Shown here: piece by piece, positions 8,330 to 17,688 of the stretch
Position numbering within the stretch: the stretch's first letter is position 1
How the letters are laid out: every line of letters starts with the position of its first letter
Assembly: GCA_040877935.1 (NCBI GenBank)
Contig: JBBDNB010000021.1
Coordinates: 1 to 64,000, forward strand
DNA length: 64,000 nt
Reading direction: 5' to 3'
Origin: Chitinophagales bacterium
Lineage (GTDB): Bacteria; Bacteroidota; Bacteroidia; Chitinophagales; CAIOSU01
Notes under the pieces: model-generated
Seen by the model: only the letters and a program-made list of their open reading frames with translations
What the model was told of the DNA's origin: nothing
Database searches by the model: none
Made by a program: the position numbers and the translations under genes

Positions 8330-11300
8330 GTGTCAGGGAGCGATAGCAACATATTAAAGGCTAAATGGATTGTTTATTTTCTGTTTTTACTAACGGCTAC
8401 TCATGCTCGTGAGCCGGCCGGTATATTATGGCCGGTAATGAACTACCTGCAACAAGACACCACACAACAACAGCAAGAACAAAATCAGGAAGAAGAAACA
8501 CCACCCCCCGAACTGCAATACCCCATGCAAGATCGTGATGGAGATTTCATGAGTGATCAAGATAGAAATACACTGGCAGTTGATGATCCTTCTATTATTG
8601 AGAAAAATGTAGAGTACGACCCCGAAACCGACCGCTACATTCTTACTGAAACCATCAATGGGCAAAATGTACGCCCCCCAAGTTACATGACCTTTGAGGA
8701 ATACCGCAGGTATGAAAGTCAAAGAGCTCAACAGGATTACTGGAAAGAACGCTCAGAAGCCATTAACCTTGTCGAAAAAGAGGGAGTTGTACCTGAACTC
8801 TATGTTGATAACAGCTTTTTTGATCGATTGTTCGGGGGTACAAAAATTGACATCAAACCCTCTGGAAATGTTGACATTACCTTTGGCGGGAATGTCCAAA
8901 AAATTGACAATCCAACACTCACAGAAAGACAGCGCAAGCAGGGCGGTTTTGATTTCGACATGAACATCAATATGAATGTGGTTGGAAAAATCGGTGATAA
9001 GCTAAAACTCAATCTGAGCTACAATACTGAAGCTACTTTTGATTTCGACAATCAAATAAACCTGAACTACGAAGGCGAAGAAGATGATATCATTAAGAAG
9101 ATAGAGGCCGGAAATGTAAGCTTCCCGCTACCTACCTCGCTCATCAATGGCCCTCAAAGCCTTTTTGGCGTGAGAACCCAACTTCAATTTGGCCGATTGA
9201 CCATCAGTACGGTATATTCTCAGCAAAAATCCCAGTCGCAAAACCTCAGTATACAGGATGGTGCACAAATTCAGGAATATGAAGTTTTTGCTGATGATTA
9301 CGATGAAAACCGGCACTTTTTCCTTGCGCAGGAATTTCGCGACAGTTACAATCAGGCTTTATCCAGTTTACCCAACATTAATTCCCTTTACAATGTAACA
9401 CGGGTAGAAGTATGGGTAACAAACAGCAGAGGAGTTACACAAAACGGGGTGCGGGATGTAGTTGCATTTCAAGATCTTGGAGAACCGGAAAGAATTGCGC
9501 GTCCCGATGTGATAAATGTTAGAGCCGGAGCCGATAAGGCAGACAACTATGCAAATGATTTGTACAGCAAGCTAAATGCCGATCCTGCAACCAGGTCAAT
9601 TGACAACTCGGTTAGAGTTTTATCCTCTCCAGCTTTTGGTTTGGAAAACTCTTTGGATTTTGAAAAAACTTATGCCAGGAAACTTACTCAATCTGAGTAT
9701 TCTTTTAATCCCCAACTGGGTTATATTTCACTCAATCAACAACTCAATCCAAATGATGTTTTGGCCGTAGCTTATGAATATACTTTTAATGGAGAAGTAC
9801 ACCGAGTAGGTGAGTTTGGACAGGATTTGCCACAAGATTCGATTTCTCCAAATAAGATATTATTTTTAAAACTATTGAAAAGCACTACTGTTGCGCCCAC
9901 ACAGCCCATGTGGGATTTGATGATGAAAAACATATACTCCATTGGGGCTTTTCAGATCAATTCGGAAGATTTTAAACTCAATGTCCTTTATCAAGATCCC
10001 GGAGGAGGTGAAAAAAGATATATCCCTGAAGGTAGCCTACAGGGCAAACCACTTATAGGCGTATTAAACTTAGACAATCTCAACAATCAGCTTGACCCGC
10101 AGCCCGATGGTATTTTTGATTATTATCCGGGCGTTACCATCAACCCGCAAAATGGACGGATCATTTTTCCTGTGCTTGAACCTTTTGGCGACAATTTAAG
10201 AGATGCCTTTGCTTCGGGCGAAGAAGACCTGGCGAATAACTACGTTTATGATTTATTGTATGATTCTACCAAAATTATAGCCCAACAATTCCCTGAATTT
10301 AATCGCTATGTGATTTCGGGAACTTATAAATCCAGTGTGTCTTCAGAAATTTCACTGGGAGCCTTTAATATTCCTGAGGGGTCGGTTACTGTTACTGCCG
10401 GTGGCAGGCAATTAGTAGAAGGGCAGGATTATGATGTAGATTATCAACTCGGAAGAGTGAAAATTCTAAATGAAGGAATTCTCAATTCAGGAGCACCGGT
10501 AAATGTACAGTTCGAAAACAATGCGCTTTTCGGATTTCAACAAAAAAGTCTTTTTGGCAATCGTTTGGATTATCGGGTGAATGAAAAGCTCTCCTTCGGT
10601 AGCACATTCATGCATATGAAAGAAAGACCCTTCACGCAAAAAGTAAATGTAGGTGACGACCCAATTTCCAATTCAATCATCGGCTTTGACTTTAACTACA
10701 ATACAGAATCAGAATTTCTGACCTGGCTTGTTGATAAATTGCCTTTTTATGAAACCACACAAACTTCAACTTTTACGCTTGCCGGTGAAATGGCGCGCCT
10801 CAAACCCGGACACTCCAAAGCGATAGGTGATGAAGGAACCGTTTATGTTGATGATTTTGAAGGTGTTAGAAGTGCCTATGACCTGAAATTCCCGGCCAAC
10901 AACTGGAAGTTGGCGAGTACACCTGAAGGTGCAACAGGGCCGGGAGGCAATGAGCTTTTTCCCGAAGCTTCAAGAACAGGAGAGCTTGAATACAATTACA
11001 ATCGCGCAAAATTAGCCTGGTACAATATTGACCCGCTTTTCCTAAGAAACAATGTAAGCACACCGGATTATATCCGAGACAATTCCGACCTACAATCCAA
11101 TCATTATGTGCGAGAAGTGTTGCAAACGGAAGTTTTTCCACAATTTACAAACCCTACCCAGGGTTTCAATTCCAATCTTGTAACACTTGATATGGCTTAT
11201 TATCCCGAGGAAAGAGGCCCTTATAATTTTGAAAGTACAGCAAATGGAGCCCCGGGAGTTTCCAGAGGAGTGGCTCCGGATGGCAAATTAAAAGATCCAA

Positions 11301-14300
11301 GTACTCGTTGGGCTGGCGTAATGCGCAATATCGACAACAGCAATTTTGAACAATCCAATATTGAATTCATTGAATTTTGGGTATTGGATCCTTTTATATA
11401 TGACTCCCTAAACAGAAATAGAGGGGATCTCTATTTCAACCTTGGAAATATTTCAGAAGATGCGCTCAAAGATAATCGCTACTTTTATGAAAACGGACTT
11501 ACAGATCCTTCCGATCCTTCCAGAATGGACGAAACGGTTTGGGGCCGAGTGCCACGAACACAGCCTATTGTAAATGCCTTTGATAATGACCCCGATGCAC
11601 GTGCCTATCAGGATGTTGGTTATGATGGCTTAAATGATGGTGATGAAAGGGAGCATTATTCAGATTTTTTGAATGATGTACAAAATGTACTGAATGCAGA
11701 TGCCTTTCAACAATTACAGGATGATCCTTCAAGTGACAATTATCGCTACTATAGAGATGATAATTTTGATGACCAAGAAGTGCCTATTATTGATCGTTAT
11801 AAAGATTTTAATAACCCACATGGCAACTCTCCTGTTTCCCAGGGTGGTGATTTTGCCTCAGCCCAAACCAATTTGCCCGATTCTGAAGACCTGAATCGTG
11901 ACAATACATTGAATGAAACTGAAAGTTATTTTCAGTATCGCGTTCCCATATTTCCCGGAATGGAAGTGGGAGATTCCTATATTACCAATACTACAGAAGC
12001 AACTGTGCGGTTGGCCAATGGAAATACGGAAACAGTTACCTGGTACCAGTTTAAAATCCCCATTAATGAATACGATAAAAAAGTAGGAACAATACAGGAC
12101 TTTCGTTCTATTCGATTTATAAGAATGTTTATGACCGATTTCAATGAACCGGTAGTAATGCGCTTTGCACGTTTGGAATTGGTAAGAAATCAGTGGAGAA
12201 GGTATTTGAATTCATTGCTCGAGCCGGGAGAATATGTACCGGATGATGTATTTGACGAAACACTTTTCAATGTTTCTGCTGTAAATATTGAGGAAAATTC
12301 TGAACGCGATCCAATTCCATATGTATTACCCGAAGGCATTCAGAGAGAGCAAAATATTGCAACACAAAATACTGCCGCCTTACTTAATGAGCAATCGCTA
12401 TCGGTTCGTATCTGTGATCTACAGGATGGAGATTCACGTGCTGTATTTAAAAATGTGAATCTTGATATTAGGGTTTATGAGCGGCTCAAAATGTTTGTGC
12501 ATGCCGAGTCACTTGTTGGTGAACCCGAATTGCAAGATGGTGATCTCACCGCTTTTATAAGAATTGGGCGGGATTTTAAAAGCAATTATTACGAATATGA
12601 AATCCCGCTTGAAGTAACAGATTATGGGGTGAGTGATCAAGATGCAGACCTCATTTGGCCAGATAACAATGAGTTAAATATAAATCTTGACAGCCTGGTG
12701 CTGGTCAAGCAAATTCGAAATTTGAATACAGTCAATACCACATCTCCCTATACCATTACCGATTCAAAAGGAAATAATATCAGTATAGTTGGAAATCCTG
12801 ATATTGGAAAAGTACGCAGCATAATGCTCGGTATCAGAAACCCTAAAGCAACAGGAGAAACAGGCGATGATGGGCTTACAAAATGTGTGGAAGTTTGGTT
12901 TAATGAGTTGAGACTTGAAGGTTTTGAAGATGGAGGGGGTTGGGCTGCAATGGGACGTGCTGAAACACAATTGGCTGATCTGGGTAATATCGTTGTGGCC
13001 GCCAATATGCATACCATTGGATATGGACAGCTTGAGCAGCAGGTTCAGGAGCGATTTAGGGATAATTTCTGGCAATATGACTTTGCCACAAATCTTGAAC
13101 TCGGCAAGCTATTGCCTAAAAAATTAAACCTAAGATTACCTTTTTATGCCAGTATATCCCAGTCATTCTCAACTCCTGAATACGATCCATATGATTTAGA
13201 TATAAAGCTTAGCGACAAACTAAACCTCTTAGGTAATGATGAAGCACGAGACTACAAAAGAACAACACAGGACATTATCACAATAAAGAGTTTCAATTTT
13301 ACCAATGTGCGCTATATGGGGCCTGAAGAAAAAGAAGCCCAACCCCGCTTTTACGATCCTGAAAACCTGAATTTTACTTATGCATATACCATCACACAAC
13401 GCAGCGACCCATTGACAGAAAGCGATGTGATCAAAAGATACCGGGGTTCGCTCGGTTACAATCACTCCCCACAGACCAAGTACCTGTATCCATTCAAAAA
13501 ACTCATCAAATCCAGGAGTAAATGGCTCGATATTATAAAAGATGTAAACGTCAATTTCTTCCCTTCAAACCTGAGTTTTAGCACAGATTTCAACAGGCAA
13601 TTTGGCAGAACACAGCTGCGAAAAATAGGTGGTGAAGAAATAGCTATTGACCCTACATTTGACAAATACTTTACCTGGGACCGTTTTTATGGCATAAAAT
13701 ACAATCCTTTCCAGTCCCTTAGTTTTGATTTTACTGCCGCCAATAATGCACGAATAGATGAACCTCCCGGAGCATTTGATGGAGATGATGCTGAAGTGAA
13801 AAAGGATTCTGTATGGAGTAATATTTACCGTTTTGGAAGAACTACCAATTATACCCACTCTACCAATTTGAGCTATACTGCACCTATTGATAAAATACCT
13901 ATGCTGGATTGGACGCAAATTCGAGCATCATATAACACAAGTTACACATGGGTGGCGGGCCGACTTGTGCGCGATGTCAACGGGCAAATAGTTGAAAACC
14001 CATTTGGGAATACAATCTCCAATACACAAAACGTACAGATTAACGGAGATCTAAATTTTAAAAATCTCTACAATAAATGGAATGTACTTAAACCCTATAA
14101 TTCAAGTAGACGTACCAACGAAACAGCCGACCAAAGAGATAAGAAAAGAGAGGCCAATGACAGAAGAAAAGATCGTATTGATAAAGACATTGAAAAAACC
14201 AAAGATGAAATAAGTGATACCAAGGAAGAAATAAAAGAAATGAAACGCTCAGATGAAGAGGATAAAAAAAGCAAAATAAAAGATTTGAAAAAACAAAAGC

Positions 14301-15754
14301 GCACTCAAAAACAAAGAGTAAAAAAATTGCGCAAAGACAAAAAACGTATAACACCCGTTGAAAGCCCCTATGCAAGCCCATTTATACGGCCATTAATTGC
14401 CCTTAAAAGAGTATCAGTAAATTATTCGGACAATCGCTCCACTACATTGCCGGGTTATTTGCCAAAAACGCGTTTTCTGGGACAAGATGCAGGATTCGAT
14501 AAACCGGGAGCCGATTTTATATTTGGTTACCAACCTAATCAACAGTGGCTGGATGAAGCTGCTTCTGATGGCTGGATTACTCCTGACACAAATTTGAATT
14601 ATCAATACACACAAAGCATATCTAAAAACCTAAATATAAAAGCAACCCTGGAGCCATTCCGGGATTTTAGAGTTGACCTGACTCTATCTAAAACCGAATC
14701 TGAAAATTTCTCGGAATATTTCAAGCGACAATTTGAAGGAGGGCCTTATGAGCACCTAAACCCAATGACCTCAGGAAGCTACAATATTACTTACATGGCT
14801 ATTGGTACAATGTTTAAAAGCAGCGAGGAGTTGTTTGAAAATCTGGAAAATTACCGCAGGCCTGTATCTCAAAGAATAGGAGACGAAAACCCCTACTCAA
14901 CTGGAGAATACGTTCCTGTGAACGACACTGTATCTTCGCAGGGCTACAAAGAAGGTTATGGCCCCTATTCGCAGGATGTAATAATTCCGGCATTCATAGC
15001 AGCTTATACCGGCAAGAATACAGAAGAAGTTAAACTCAATCCTTTTAAACAAACTCCACTGCCCAATTGGCGGGTCACATACAATGGACTGGGCAGAATG
15101 AAACTTTTTGAAAACATTTTTAAGAATGTAAACATTACACACGGTTATAACTCCAATTTCACTCTAAGCGGTTATATTTCAGACCTTAATTATGAAGGGG
15201 ACGGTTATTTATCTCCATCTGTTATCGATACGCTATCTAACAACTACAATCCTCAATTGGCCATTGCGCAGGTGGTTATAAGCGAACAATTTTCTCCTCT
15301 AATTGGAATAGATATTACCTGGGCCAATGATATTACCACACGCTTCGATTATAAAAAATCGCGCAGTCTGAGTATGAGCATGATAGACTATCGCCTTAGC
15401 GAAACAAATACTACAGAGTTCAGCTTTAGCTTTGGCTATCGTATGAAAGGCCTGACACTACCATTTAAGATTGGCGGCAAGAAGCGTTCTCTTAACAATG
15501 ACATTAATTTCAATTTTGAATTCAGTATTCGTGATAATGTCACTACCAATTATATACTCGATCAGGATATTTCTCAACCTACACAAGGCATGAAAACCAT
15601 CAGGGTATCGCCATCAATAGATTATGTGATAAATAAGCGACTCAATATTCGTTTGTTTTTCGATAGAAACCGTACTATTCCAGCTACTTCAGCCTCATAT
15701 CCAATCACCAATACCAAGGCAGGTATTACATTGCGCTTCTCTTTAGCACAATAA
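8330..15754 (+). CDS. sprA: type IX secretion translocon protein SprA (Sov)
   Basis: 2474 residues, similar to the ~2400 of the family. SprA forms the giant 36-strand outer-membrane barrel through which T9SS substrates leave the cell. The frame starts at a GTG, 12 bases after ruvA, and begins with a hydrophobic segment (WIVYFLFLLTATHA) acting as signal. Repeated SprA signature stretches are visible, e.g. VYVDDFEGVRSAYDL, FIEFWVLDPF, VEVWFNELRLEGF, and the C-terminus ends in an amphipathic strand with terminal aromatic (ITLRFSLAQ). At about residues 1925-2008 there is a highly charged Lys/Arg/Glu/Asp segment predicted to be coiled coil, unusual inside a barrel protein. Neighbours ruvA upstream and gcvH downstream match the conserved Bacteroidota context. 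Confidence 0.97.
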   Translation: MSGSDSNILKAKWIVYFLFLLTATHAREPAGILWPVMNYLQQDTTQQQQEQNQEEETPPPELQYPMQDRDGDFMSDQDRNTLAVDDPSIIEKNVEYDPETDRYILTETINGQNVRPPSYMTFEEYRRYESQRAQQDYWKERSEAINLVEKEGVVPELYVDNSFFDRLFGGTKIDIKPSGNVDITFGGNVQKIDNPTLTERQRKQGGFDFDMNINMNVVGKIGDKLKLNLSYNTEATFDFDNQINLNYEGEEDDIIKKIEAGNVSFPLPTSLINGPQSLFGVRTQLQFGRLTISTVYSQQKSQSQNLSIQDGAQIQEYEVFADDYDENRHFFLAQEFRDSYNQALSSLPNINSLYNVTRVEVWVTNSRGVTQNGVRDVVAFQDLGEPERIARPDVINVRAGADKADNYANDLYSKLNADPATRSIDNSVRVLSSPAFGLENSLDFEKTYARKLTQSEYSFNPQLGYISLNQQLNPNDVLAVAYEYTFNGEVHRVGEFGQDLPQDSISPNKILFLKLLKSTTVAPTQPMWDLMMKNIYSIGAFQINSEDFKLNVLYQDPGGGEKRYIPEGSLQGKPLIGVLNLDNLNNQLDPQPDGIFDYYPGVTINPQNGRIIFPVLEPFGDNLRDAFASGEEDLANNYVYDLLYDSTKIIAQQFPEFNRYVISGTYKSSVSSEISLGAFNIPEGSVTVTAGGRQLVEGQDYDVDYQLGRVKILNEGILNSGAPVNVQFENNALFGFQQKSLFGNRLDYRVNEKLSFGSTFMHMKERPFTQKVNVGDDPISNSIIGFDFNYNTESEFLTWLVDKLPFYETTQTSTFTLAGEMARLKPGHSKAIGDEGTVYVDDFEGVRSAYDLKFPANNWKLASTPEGATGPGGNELFPEASRTGELEYNYNRAKLAWYNIDPLFLRNNVSTPDYIRDNSDLQSNHYVREVLQTEVFPQFTNPTQGFNSNLVTLDMAYYPEERGPYNFESTANGAPGVSRGVAPDGKLKDPSTRWAGVMRNIDNSNFEQSNIEFIEFWVLDPFIYDSLNRNRGDLYFNLGNISEDALKDNRYFYENGLTDPSDPSRMDETVWGRVPRTQPIVNAFDNDPDARAYQDVGYDGLNDGDEREHYSDFLNDVQNVLNADAFQQLQDDPSSDNYRYYRDDNFDDQEVPIIDRYKDFNNPHGNSPVSQGGDFASAQTNLPDSEDLNRDNTLNETESYFQYRVPIFPGMEVGDSYITNTTEATVRLANGNTETVTWYQFKIPINEYDKKVGTIQDFRSIRFIRMFMTDFNEPVVMRFARLELVRNQWRRYLNSLLEPGEYVPDDVFDETLFNVSAVNIEENSERDPIPYVLPEGIQREQNIATQNTAALLNEQSLSVRICDLQDGDSRAVFKNVNLDIRVYERLKMFVHAESLVGEPELQDGDLTAFIRIGRDFKSNYYEYEIPLEVTDYGVSDQDADLIWPDNNELNINLDSLVLVKQIRNLNTVNTTSPYTITDSKGNNISIVGNPDIGKVRSIMLGIRNPKATGETGDDGLTKCVEVWFNELRLEGFEDGGGWAAMGRAETQLADLGNIVVAANMHTIGYGQLEQQVQERFRDNFWQYDFATNLELGKLLPKKLNLRLPFYASISQSFSTPEYDPYDLDIKLSDKLNLLGNDEARDYKRTTQDIITIKSFNFTNVRYMGPEEKEAQPRFYDPENLNFTYAYTITQRSDPLTESDVIKRYRGSLGYNHSPQTKYLYPFKKLIKSRSKWLDIIKDVNVNFFPSNLSFSTDFNRQFGRTQLRKIGGEEIAIDPTFDKYFTWDRFYGIKYNPFQSLSFDFTAANNARIDEPPGAFDGDDAEVKKDSVWSNIYRFGRTTNYTHSTNLSYTAPIDKIPMLDWTQIRASYNTSYTWVAGRLVRDVNGQIVENPFGNTISNTQNVQINGDLNFKNLYNKWNVLKPYNSSRRTNETADQRDKKREANDRRKDRIDKDIEKTKDEISDTKEEIKEMKRSDEEDKKSKIKDLKKQKRTQKQRVKKLRKDKKRITPVESPYASPFIRPLIALKRVSVNYSDNRSTTLPGYLPKTRFLGQDAGFDKPGADFIFGYQPNQQWLDEAASDGWITPDTNLNYQYTQSISKNLNIKATLEPFRDFRVDLTLSKTESENFSEYFKRQFEGGPYEHLNPMTSGSYNITYMAIGTMFKSSEELFENLENYRRPVSQRIGDENPYSTGEYVPVNDTVSSQGYKEGYGPYSQDVIIPAFIAAYTGKNTEEVKLNPFKQTPLPNWRVTYNGLGRMKLFENIFKNVNITHGYNSNFTLSGYISDLNYEGDGYLSPSVIDTLSNNYNPQLAIAQVVISEQFSPLIGIDITWANDITTRFDYKKSRSLSMSMIDYRLSETNTTEFSFSFGYRMKGLTLPFKIGGKKRSLNNDINFNFEFSIRDNVTTNYILDQDISQPTQGMKTIRVSPSIDYVINKRLNIRLFFDRNRTIPATSASYPITNTKAGITLRFSLAQ

Positions 15755-15805
15755 TTTTTCATAGACCAAAAATTCGAGTAATTTAGCGGCAAAATAAAAA
15801 GCAAT

Positions 15806-16186
15806 ATGGAATTTCCGGATAATTTAAAATACACCAAAGAACACGAATGGGTAAGAGTTGAAGGCAACACGGCTTTTGTTGGTGTCACTGATTTTGCACA
15901 GCGCGAATTGGGTGATATTGTTTATGTAGAAATTGAAACTTTAGATACTGAACTGGAACAAGGTGAAGTTTTTGGCACAGTTGAAGCAGTAAAAACAGTA
16001 TCTGATTTGTATATGCCTGTTTCCGGAAAAGTAGTAGCTGTTAACGAGGATTTGGAAGCCACTCCTGAAGATGTAAACGAATCTCCATACGATAAAGGCT
16101 GGATGATAAAAATAGAGTTATCCAATACCGATGAGTTAGATGAGTTATTAAGTGCGACCGACTACAAGGATTTAGTAGAAGCATAA
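15806..16186 (+). CDS. gcvH: glycine cleavage system H protein
   Basis: 126 residues, family-typical. GcvH carries the lipoyl arm that shuttles the aminomethyl group between the P, T and L proteins of the glycine cleavage system. The lipoylated lysine is Lys63 in VEAVKTVSDLY, within the conserved frame ETVKxxSDxY. The opening KYTKEHEWV is also diagnostic. A TAATTTAG box at 15779-15786, just 20 bases before the ATG, may be a -7 promoter element. The partner glyA is at 26.6 kb; gcvT and gcvP are not in the window. Confidence 0.97.
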   Translation: MEFPDNLKYTKEHEWVRVEGNTAFVGVTDFAQRELGDIVYVEIETLDTELEQGEVFGTVEAVKTVSDLYMPVSGKVVAVNEDLEATPEDVNESPYDKGWMIKIELSNTDELDELLSATDYKDLVEA

Positions 16187-16196
16187 GCCCCTATTT

Positions 16197-16571
16197 TTGA
16201 TTTTTTCATTAAGGCATTTCACCCCGGTAATTATTTGGCTGCTGTTGATTTTGTTCAGTGCTATATTACCTGGCAATGAAATCCCAGAGACCGGTTTCAA
16301 AGGATTTGACAAAATCGTGCATATTTCTATATATGCAGTTTTATGCTTCTTGTTGAAAATTGCACTGCACAAGCAGTTTGTATATAGCTACAGAAGTTAT
16401 AGGGTAAAATACTACGCTGTGACAATTGCTTTTCTTTATGGCTTTTTGATGGAATTAATTCAGCATCTCTTTACTTCAAACCGATCTTTTGAGTTGCTTG
16501 ATATATTGGCAAATACTGTAGGTTGTATGGTAGGAGTATTGATTTTTGCATTCGTTTACCGCAAAATCTAA
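16197..16571 (+). CDS. VanZ-like membrane protein
   Basis: 124 residues with four hydrophobic segments (about 7-23, 41-57, 70-90 and 102-120). The pattern PGNEIPETGFKGFDKIVHISIYAVLCF and the later FLMELIQHLFTSNRSFELLD with GCMVGVL is that of the VanZ-like family (a small four-helix membrane protein of unknown mechanism, first named for teicoplanin resistance). The start is a TTG 11 bases after gcvH; no ATG precedes the first helix. Its position after gcvH is conserved in Bacteroidota and does not by itself imply antibiotic resistance. Confidence 0.8.
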   Translation: MIFSLRHFTPVIIWLLLILFSAILPGNEIPETGFKGFDKIVHISIYAVLCFLLKIALHKQFVYSYRSYRVKYYAVTIAFLYGFLMELIQHLFTSNRSFELLDILANTVGCMVGVLIFAFVYRKI

Positions 16572-16736
16572 AGAAAAACCAGGGTTCGATAATTATCACT
16601 GGTTTATTGCGTTTGTAGTACTGTGTCAAGAATTGTAACTTTATAAAGTAAGTTGTGATATTTTCATGCTTCACAACGCATCTTTAAACGGAATGCTTAT
16701 CTTTAAGCTCATTTATCATAAAATTCGAACATTGAT

Positions 16737-17534
16737 ATGTTACCGATATTAGCAGTTCTGGGAGGTTTGATAGCGGTTATTTTCTTAATGGTATTCATCA
16801 TTAAGCTCTTTTTTAACCGCAAATCCACTGAAGATATAATAAAAGAAAACCAGGGTAAACCTGAGAGTCAGTCTGTATTTGTAAAAAAATATGAAGAGGC
16901 TAACCTCAACAAATACCACGGCCTGTTCTTAAGAGTAGGATTGATTTTTTCACTTGGCCTTGTGATTTTAGCTTTTAGTTGGACTACTTATGAAAAGCAA
17001 GTGAAGTCTCTTGGAGAAGTAGTGGCATTGGATGAATTTGAGATCGAGCCACCACAAACCCAACGAGAACCACCTCCGCCACCTCCTCCTCCACCACCAG
17101 AAATTAAAGTGGTAGAAGATGAAGAAATTATCGAGGAAGAAATTGAGATCGACATAGAGATTGAGGAAGATACTGAAATCGAAATGCCAGAGCAAATCGA
17201 AGAGGAAGAAGTTAATGAAGATGAGATATTTCAAGTAGTAGAAGATATGCCTCAGTTTCCTGGTGGTGAGCAAGCATTGCTTAAATACCTTGCGAGTATC
17301 CCCTATCCTGCAATTGCGAAAGAAAATGACATTGAAGGATCGGTTTTTATTCGCTTTGTGATAGATAAAGAGGGGAATGTAACAAGTGTGCAAATAGCAA
17401 AAGGAACAGATAAAATTTTAAATGAAGCTGCACTGAAACATGTGAAAAAAATGCCCAAATGGACACCGGGCAAACAAAGGGGAAAGGCCGTGAAAGTGCA
17501 GTATGTTGTCCCCATTAAATTCAGGCTTTCATAA
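16737..17534 (+). CDS. TonB-family energy transducer with two N-terminal membrane segments
   Basis: 265 residues. The C-terminal ~85 residues form a TonB domain (PYPAIAKENDIEGSVFIRFV to VVPIKFRLS) that contacts TonB boxes of outer-membrane receptors. Between come a proline stretch (PPPPPPPPPPE) and a long acidic linker rich in Glu and Ile for spanning the periplasm. A membrane helix at about 62-82 (GLFLRVGLIFSLGLVILAF) is the usual anchor; residues 1-27 add a second hydrophobic helix, which many homologues lack. ExbB/ExbD genes are not nearby. A good intrinsic terminator follows. Confidence 0.9.
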   Translation: MLPILAVLGGLIAVIFLMVFIIKLFFNRKSTEDIIKENQGKPESQSVFVKKYEEANLNKYHGLFLRVGLIFSLGLVILAFSWTTYEKQVKSLGEVVALDEFEIEPPQTQREPPPPPPPPPPEIKVVEDEEIIEEEIEIDIEIEEDTEIEMPEQIEEEEVNEDEIFQVVEDMPQFPGGEQALLKYLASIPYPAIAKENDIEGSVFIRFVIDKEGNVTSVQIAKGTDKILNEAALKHVKKMPKWTPGKQRGKAVKVQYVVPIKFRLS

Positions 17535-17549
17535 GCATTTCATTCTTTT

Positions 17550-17594
17550 AAAACAATCATTGCCCGACTCGTACAGTTGGGCAATATTGTTTTT
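17550..17594 (+). terminator. intrinsic terminator after the TonB-family gene
   Basis: AAACAAT-c-ATTGCCC-g-ACT (from 17551) pairs with AGT-t-GGGCAAT-a-TTGTTT, giving a long stem broken by single mismatches and followed by a T run. It separates the TonB-family gene from the TPR gene. Confidence 0.75.
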
Positions 17595-17688
17595 ATACAC
17601 CGCGTTTATCCGCTATAGTTATAGCTTTCTTAATCAATTGAACTAACTTTATACAGAATCTGTAAAATGAATGCCCTCTTAAAATAAT

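Noticed and set aside
14088-14381. Antisense frames opposite the charged SprA segment
   Set aside because: Phe/Leu/Ser-rich complement of Lys/Glu codons; shadows of sprA.
16197-16571. Teicoplanin resistance gene vanZ
   Set aside because: The VanZ-like fold is widespread and the gene is in its conserved gcvH context; resistance cannot be inferred.
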